58,236 nt of DNA from Sporomusa malonica. GTDB taxonomy: Bacteria > Bacillota > Negativicutes > Sporomusales > Sporomusaceae. Location of the stretch: NCBI RefSeq assembly GCF_900176355.1, contig NZ_FWXI01000028.1, forward strand, positions 1 through 58,236, read 5' to 3'. Position 1 is the first letter of the stretch. Every line of letters begins with the position of its first letter. Positions 53,992 to 58,236 of the stretch are shown piece after piece. The position numbers and the translations under genes were made by a program. Below the pieces are notes generated by a model. It saw only the letters and a program-made list of their open reading frames with translations, searched no databases and was not told where the DNA came from.

Positions 53992-54021
53992 AAAAAACCC
54001 GCGAAATTTCGCGGGTTTTTA
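53992..54021. terminator. Bidirectional terminator
   Basis: AAAAACCCGCGAAA / TTTCGCGGGTTTTT between convergent genes. Confidence 0.92.
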
Positions 54022-54027
54022 ATTTAA

Positions 54028-54357
54028 CTAGTCTTTATCCGCATTCTCTAGGATATGCAGGATAAGTCCAGTAATCGCCTTGATGGCCTTATCGTGTCTT
54101 TCTTTTTCCTGGCGCTGCCGTTCATGCCACTCGTGTTCACTTTCGTGATCGCGACGTCTCATTTCGCGTTCATGCCGTTCATTTTCCTCTTGTATCCTTC
54201 GCTCTCTCTCCTGCTCGTGCTGACGTTTGTCATCACGCTGTTCTTGTCTGGGAGGTTCTTGACCTCTTGGTGATGCTTCTATTACTGAAACCGCTAAACC
54301 CAGCTGCATCAATCCGACCATGGAGTAAATCGCTACTTTTTTTACCATCTTATCCAT
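54028..54357 (-). CDS. Exported, highly charged small protein
   Basis: 109 residues: signal peptide (1-29, ending IEASP), then an extremely Arg/Glu/His-rich helical region (QEQRDDKRQHEQERERRIQ and similar), and a short hydrophobic tail (AIKAITGLILHILENA). Likely a periplasmic charged helix/coiled coil; no family recognised. RBS AGGAG. Confidence 0.7.
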   Translation of the reverse strand: MDKMVKKVAIYSMVGLMQLGLAVSVIEASPRGQEPPRQEQRDDKRQHEQERERRIQEENERHEREMRRRDHESEHEWHERQRQEKERHDKAIKAITGLILHILENADKD

Positions 54358-54598
54358 ATGACACGCTCCTCTGCTTTTCGCTATTTATATCTTCAACAAT
54401 TAAATGATACACACCATTTCTTAGATTTCTATTGGAAGGTCTGGATCTATAGTAAACGCCGTTCATGTTTTTCCAGGCGTTGTCATATTTTTGTCACACT
54501 TCCATGGTATTCTTTGGATAAGTCGATGGCACAGGCAAGCTCAAATGCGGCCATCGTTAAATAGCCCCCATAAGATAAAATTATTTTCAGGAGGATAC

Positions 54599-55141
54599 AT
54601 GATGAAAAAGAAAATTTTAACCCTTCTTACAGGAACTATGTTAGTAGCGAGTGTCGGCATGGCCGCGCCGCTGACCGACTTACAAAAAGGCGAAAGCAAT
54701 ATTGGTTATAATCACTATAACTTAGATGCAGCCGGACAAAATATTGACACAGATGGTTTCTATCTGGAAAATGGAATCGGAAATAAAGTGATAGTCGGTG
54801 TTGAAAGAAACTCCTATTCTGTTCCAGGCTATGATTTCAAGACAACAGATATCTATGCGCACTACAAGCTCGACCCGAATATTCGCCTCATTGTTGGCAG
54901 CCGAGACTACAGCGACGGTCCAAGTAAAATGTTTTACGGCGTCGGAGCCAGTACTAACTTAGCTCCAAAGGTTGATGGTTATGCCTCTGTGACCACAAGC
55001 AGTATTGTTACAGAGTGGCAAACAGGGTTAACCTACAAGTTGAATAATCAAGCTTCCCTCCATCTTGGCTACAAGTCCTACAAAGAAGACGGTGCCGCTA
55101 CGGCTGATGGTCTAGGGTTTGGTGCCAACTTTAAGTTCTAA
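54599..55141 (+). CDS. Small outer-membrane beta-barrel protein
   Basis: 180 residues from MMKKKILTLLTGTM; AGGAGG precedes, and the longer frame from 54491 is not supported. Signal peptide ends at GMAAP. The rest alternates hydrophobic and polar residues with several Gly/aromatic strands (YLENGIGNKVIVGVERNSY, YAHYKLDPNIRLIVGSRDY, ASLHLGYKSYKED) and ends GLGFGANFKF with a terminal Phe, the usual signature for barrel insertion. It marks a diderm organism. Pore size or function unknown. Confidence 0.82.
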   Translation: MMKKKILTLLTGTMLVASVGMAAPLTDLQKGESNIGYNHYNLDAAGQNIDTDGFYLENGIGNKVIVGVERNSYSVPGYDFKTTDIYAHYKLDPNIRLIVGSRDYSDGPSKMFYGVGASTNLAPKVDGYASVTTSSIVTEWQTGLTYKLNNQASLHLGYKSYKEDGAATADGLGFGANFKF

Positions 55142-55166
55142 TTGGAAAACAAAATCATGTAATGCA

Positions 55167-55214
55167 AAAATCGCTATTTGTCCTTCAACAGGCAAATAGC
55201 GATTTCTTATTTCT
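55167..55214 (+). terminator. Terminator of the outer-membrane protein gene
   Basis: AAATCGCTATTTG / CAAATAGCGATTT followed by CTTATTTCTT. The rest up to 55347 holds no gene; a 29-codon frame at 55252-55341 has no RBS. Confidence 0.85.
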
Positions 55215-55347
55215 TGAAATAATCCAGATTTTATTATTATGTTCCAACCTAATCTGCCAACGCCACGATAACAGCCTTGCAAAATCCCAGCTCTTTGAGT
55301 TTGGATCTAATGAAAAACGGGACTAATTTCTTGCACATAAATCTATT

Positions 55348-55803
55348 TTAACCTAACGGTGCTACTTTTCCCAGTAACTCTATACTACCGGCGATATCAA
55401 ACTTGTTGGCTGATATCGTCAATTCTTCGGCTAACTTGCTATGTGTAATACAATGTAGACTACGCACCAGTTTGTCAGGACGGACAGGTTCCAGCATATA
55501 ATCAGCTGCCCCCAAATTGGCAGCATCCTTAACATAATTCGAATTGCCAGATGCAGTTAAAAAAATAATTTTAGCCTCTGGAACAATTGCACGCATATGT
55601 TTAGCAGCATCCAGACCGGTCATTTCTGGCATACGAATATCCATAAGAACAATATCGGGCTGTACCTGGGCTGCAACCTGCAAAGCCAACGCACCGTCAC
55701 TGGCCTCACCTACAACTGATATTTCCGGGCAATACCTGTCTACAATAAAGCGAATAGCTTGCCGCTCCAATTCTTCATCATCTACGACGATTAGCTTATA
55801 CAC
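55348..55803 (-). CDS. Stand-alone receiver-domain protein
   Basis: 151 residues: REC domain with acidic pocket VVDDEE, phosphoacceptor in DIVLMDIRMP and T in IFLTASG. The conserved lysine of the KP motif is replaced by Glu (YMLEPVRP), which is unusual and may alter activation. No DNA-binding or ANTAR domain follows, only about 30 residues. It lies after the microcompartment operon and could be a trimmed EutV/YesN-type regulator. RBS GGGAGAGC. Confidence 0.85.
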   Translation of the reverse strand: MYKLIVVDDEELERQAIRFIVDRYCPEISVVGEASDGALALQVAAQVQPDIVLMDIRMPEMTGLDAAKHMRAIVPEAKIIFLTASGNSNYVKDAANLGAADYMLEPVRPDKLVRSLHCITHSKLAEELTISANKFDIAGSIELLGKVAPLG

Positions 55804-55848
55804 TTGCTCTCCCTGCCTTTAAACAAACTTGCTTTATCATTAGCGTCC

Positions 55849-55880
55849 AGGGGCTAACCTAATGAAAATAGGTCAGCCCC
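55849..55880 (-). terminator. Hairpin after the microcompartment operon
   Basis: GGGGCTGACCTA / TAGGTTAGCCCC; no long T-run on the minus strand, so a weaker terminator. Confidence 0.6.
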
Positions 55881-55892
55881 TGCTTTGTCCTT

Positions 55893-56522
55893 CTATACTT
55901 CTGACCAATTTGCCGGATATGTCACATAAAATACTTTGGCTTGATTCGGTGACCCGAAAATCACCTTAGTGTTCTTTGGTATATAGAAAACATCGCCAGC
56001 AACACATGTATGCACTTTGCCGCCGGTTTCTATCGTAAAAGTTCCTTCTATTACATAATCCACTTCATCATATGTTAAATTCCAGGGAAGTACAGAACAG
56101 TCAAATGCCATAAAGCCTGCGGCAAGATTTGCCTCCCTGGCAGTAATCACATCTACTAGTTTTATATTTTGTCCAGGAGGAGCCTGATCAAAAGGCTGCA
56201 ATACAACGGTTGCGCCTTTCACGTGGGTAACTTTTGGATTAGTGCAAGCTGGTTTTAACAGCTCAGATAACACTTTTCGGACTTGTGTTTCAAGAGTACC
56301 GGCTGTGTCCGCAGGCTTAGCGTCGCTGTTGCTGATTGCATCCAGCTGACTAGTTTCTCCCTGTAGTTCTTTGGTGTTTTCCCGGACAATCTGAATACCA
56401 AGCTCTTTGGCTAGGTCTTGTGCCGAGGGAGTCAATACACATTGTGGCGGAATTACCACTCGTTTTCCGGTTTCAGCCATTTGGCGCAAGGTTGTAGCAG
56501 AAATTAGTTTTTTCACGCCCAC
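55893..56522 (-). CDS. eutQ: EutQ-like cupin protein
   Basis: 209 residues. N-terminal microcompartment-type helix (KKLISATTLRQMAETGKRVVIP), linker, and a C-terminal EutQ cupin (DEVDYVIEGTFTIETGGKVHTCVAGDVFYIPKNTKVIF). EutQ has acetate-kinase activity in Salmonella. Part of the BMC operon. Confidence 0.87.
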   Translation of the reverse strand: MGVKKLISATTLRQMAETGKRVVIPPQCVLTPSAQDLAKELGIQIVRENTKELQGETSQLDAISNSDAKPADTAGTLETQVRKVLSELLKPACTNPKVTHVKGATVVLQPFDQAPPGQNIKLVDVITAREANLAAGFMAFDCSVLPWNLTYDEVDYVIEGTFTIETGGKVHTCVAGDVFYIPKNTKVIFGSPNQAKVFYVTYPANWSEV

Positions 56523-56535
56523 ACCCCCTTTTTCA

Positions 56536-56985
56536 TTATTCTGATTGGCTTGTTAAGCTTGACATATGTAGCGCAAGTTCTTGTATACCATCGCCAGTCT
56601 TAGCAGATACATGGTATATCTGGCCAACAATACCAGCTTTACGCAGATTATTCTCGGCAATATCAGGACAAGCATCACAATGGTCTACTTTAGTAACGAC
56701 CCCAATAACCGGCCTGCGGAAAGCCGTGGCAAATTTAGGCGGAAAAGGACAGTTGCGGCGGGTTGCGTCATGCAAGGCCCAGACTTCAACAGCACCAAAA
56801 CTGGCGTCAATCAACACATGATAATAGCGGGGTATTTCCAAATATTCACCAGGACAATCAATAAAAATGCTGGAATAATCCAATGATTGTGTTTTTAGAT
56901 ATACAAGCGACTCGTTCAACAGCCTTTGTTTTAAGGTCGTTTTGCCAGCGCCGATGCCGCCCATGAGAAGAATCTTGTTTTTCAT
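56536..56985 (-). CDS. eutP: EutP/PduV-type GTPase
   Basis: 149 residues from MKNKILLMGGIGAGKTTL; GGAG 6 bp upstream. P-loop GGIGAGKTT, G3 DCPGEYLEIP, G4 TKVD. In other systems it is an accessory, possibly with acetate-kinase activity, or filament-associated. Confidence 0.9.
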   Translation of the reverse strand: MKNKILLMGGIGAGKTTLKQRLLNESLVYLKTQSLDYSSIFIDCPGEYLEIPRYYHVLIDASFGAVEVWALHDATRRNCPFPPKFATAFRRPVIGVVTKVDHCDACPDIAENNLRKAGIVGQIYHVSAKTGDGIQELALHMSSLTSQSE

Positions 56986-56987
56986 CG

Positions 56988-57332
56988 TCAACTCCGTGTC
57001 ACTTCTGCTGCCGAGAACCCTAATATGTTGACAAGCGTATCGACTGCCGCCCGGACAGCCGCCTCGACATCGGCTACATTTCCGGTCAGTACGAGTGAGC
57101 CGGTAAACCGGTCAACAAACCCGATTTCAATATTGCCAGCCTTTACGGCAGCATCGGCGGCAATAATGGCTGCCTCGCTGGGGGTAATTGTCAGGATGCC
57201 TAAGGCCCCGTCACCGCCAATCCCCAGACGCTCATGCAAGCCACCTTGCGGATTAGGCAGGATATGGGCCATCGTTACCTGTTTGCCTGGAACATATTCT
57301 TGAATCATTCGCTGTTTTTGTCCTGTAGTCAT
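56988..57332 (-). CDS. pduU: Microcompartment shell protein (EutS/PduU type)
   Basis: 114 residues; circularly permuted BMC domain with the N-terminal QEYVPGKQVTMAHILPNP beta-barrel lead and GALGILTITPSEAAIIAADAA core. Forms a hexameric shell tile. Confidence 0.88.
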   Translation of the reverse strand: MTTGQKQRMIQEYVPGKQVTMAHILPNPQGGLHERLGIGGDGALGILTITPSEAAIIAADAAVKAGNIEIGFVDRFTGSLVLTGNVADVEAAVRAAVDTLVNILGFSAAEVTRS

Positions 57333-57356
57333 TCCCCTGTCACCTGCCTTCCGACT

Positions 57357-57905
57357 TTATTTAAAGCTGTCAATCACCTGTTGATTAGGCCGGGGAATGA
57401 CTGTGTGATAGACCAGCATCCCCTTGCTGGCTGCTAGTTCACTGCCGGCAGCAACGGCCGCATTGACAGCAGCCACATCACCTGTCACGATACTATAGCT
57501 TTTTCCCCCGATGCCAAACGCCATATGCAGTCTAACAGGCATGACTGAAGCATTTTTGACAGCCACATCGGTGGCCTCAATCGATGCAGCCACACTATAG
57601 GTCTCAATAATGCCAATGGCTTTCACATTGGTTAAGTCATTGCCGCCCCCGATGGCTGGCAGAATGGACGGATGCACATTAGGGATGACAAAGTGATCCA
57701 CCGTGTGCTGCGCCCCCATTTCAATACCGGCAGTGATCGATTGCCTGACTGAAGAGACATCCCCGCTGACGAGTACCATATACTTACCAGGGCACAGGTG
57801 CTTAGCCACAAGCAAGGTCACGTCAGCCGTCTTGGCCATGATATCAGAGGCCTCAATTCCTTTGGCGATACTGGTAAACTCAACGATGCCAATTGCATTA
57901 ATCAT
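57357..57905 (-). CDS. pduT: Tandem BMC shell protein (PduT type)
   Basis: 182 residues with two BMC domains (about 3-85 and 95-175). Cys38 (LLVAKHLCPGKYM) is at the same position as the PduT cysteine that binds the central [4Fe-4S] cluster of the trimer. It may pass electrons through the shell to PduS. Confidence 0.9.
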   Translation of the reverse strand: MINAIGIVEFTSIAKGIEASDIMAKTADVTLLVAKHLCPGKYMVLVSGDVSSVRQSITAGIEMGAQHTVDHFVIPNVHPSILPAIGGGNDLTNVKAIGIIETYSVAASIEATDVAVKNASVMPVRLHMAFGIGGKSYSIVTGDVAAVNAAVAAGSELAASKGMLVYHTVIPRPNQQVIDSFK

Positions 57906-58236
57906 GCGGAGCCACTCCCTTTTCGAATGGTAATTGCCTGTGATGATACCTGGGTAACAATGCCGGTGATGCTGGCATGAACCGGGGCTCCTAAGGCGCC
58001 AGCCGGCAGCTCAGCGATCAATTGTCCTGTGGTAACTCCGTCACCTTCCTTGACAACAGGGACTGACGGCGCCCCAATATGCTGACGCAGGGGAATGGTG
58101 ACCTGCTGCGGCTGATAGACCTCTGGCTGGAGTGGTGCATCTGGCGGATACCACGGCTGTAGGTTCAGGCGTGAGACTAACCGGGCTGAGGGGATTAACC
58201 GGTGCTCAGCCATGGGGTCGGCTTGCCCCAGTTGGC
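57902..58236 (-). CDS. pduS: PduS cobalamin reductase, C-terminal part (cut by the window)
   Basis: About 111 residues are visible; the frame stays open to the right edge. It shows the PduS C-terminus (AEHRLIPSARLVSRLNLQPW, then a barrel-sandwich fold: HIGAPSVPVVKEGDGVTTGQ, GALGAPVHASITGIV). RnfC/SLBB-like enzyme that reduces cobalamin for the diol dehydratase and pairs with PduT. Overlaps pduT by 4 bp. Confidence 0.87.
   Translation of the reverse strand, partial: QLGQADPMAEHRLIPSARLVSRLNLQPWYPPDAPLQPEVYQPQQVTIPLRQHIGAPSVPVVKEGDGVTTGQLIAELPAGALGAPVHASITGIVTQVSSQAITIRKGSGSA

Noticed and set aside
54491..54598. N-terminal extension of the outer-membrane protein
   Set aside because: The strong AGGAGG before 54599 and the signal peptide starting there show that the longer frame is not used.
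55252..55341. 29-codon minus-strand frame after the outer-membrane gene
   Set aside because: No RBS and no family resemblance; treated as noise or a remnant.
1..58236. CRISPR arrays, tRNA genes, insertion sequences
   Set aside because: No regularly spaced direct repeats, no cloverleaf with TTCGANNC arms, and no transposase frame was recognised.

Overview
The window looks like the chromosome of an anaerobic, spore-forming, diderm Firmicute of the Negativicutes (Sporomusa/Pelosinus-like). This is inferred from Firmicutes-style T-box leaders and A/G-rich ribosome binding sites, together with an apparent outer-membrane beta-barrel gene (54599-55141) and many strictly anaerobic gene types (Pdu-type microcompartment, 2,3-butanediol/acetoin metabolism, DcuC-type carrier). 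No identity search was possible.

Layout. 1-460: on the minus strand, tandem promoters and a boxA-like site that appear to drive an rRNA operon lying left of the window. 464-5230: bacterioferritin, then a T-box (Tyr-type specifier UAC) operon with a 35-residue symporter accessory protein, a sodium:solute symporter and a phenylacetate-CoA-ligase-like enzyme; then DoxX. 5346-8486: a 2-hydroxyacid dehydrogenase and a PocR-domain sigma-54 activator. 8557-29659: the centre of the window, a 19-gene minus-strand acetoin/lipoate supercluster with a butanediol dehydrogenase at its end and an AcoR-type activator at its head. 29902-33572: MFS exporter, thioesterase, unknown genes and a cell-wall amidase. 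33731-39570: a sensory block (PAS-SpoIIE-HATPase, STAS, chemoreceptor) flanked by two near-identical zinc-ribbon genes. 39785-45618: 3D-domain protein, FMN reductase, M20 amidohydrolase with DcuC-type carrier and a regulator. 45947-50942: LIV-type ABC transporter behind a second T-box. 50962-55141: cupin, QueG-like protein, LysR, hydrolase, outer-membrane protein. 55348-58236: the end of a Pdu/Eut-type microcompartment operon (pduS fragment, pduT, pduU/eutS, eutP/pduV, eutQ) and a lone receiver protein.

The most interesting system is the acetoin/lipoate supercluster. It encodes acetoin dehydrogenase E1alpha, E1beta and E2 but no dihydrolipoamide dehydrogenase (E3). Instead it carries two GcvH-like lipoyl carriers, a GlcD-type flavoprotein, a GlcF/HdrD-type iron-sulfur protein with two complete CCG domains, an AhpD-like CxxC protein, and two separate lipoate-assembly routes: LipB + LipA, and three LplA-like ligases + two radical-SAM proteins + a geranylgeranyl-reductase-like flavoprotein resembling the LipS1/LipS2/LipT set. 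I propose that reduced lipoyl groups are re-oxidised by the CCG iron-sulfur/flavin pair through the H-like carriers, an E3-independent acetoin dehydrogenase. Both the supercluster and the butanediol dehydrogenase have sigma-54 promoters of the form TGGCATA-N4-TTGCA, with upstream TGTAGC/GCTACA sites.

Two families of dispersed repeats occur, three copies each: an about 90-bp element, and an about 125-bp double-hairpin element whose three copies all begin within a few bases of a stop codon, in the sense orientation.
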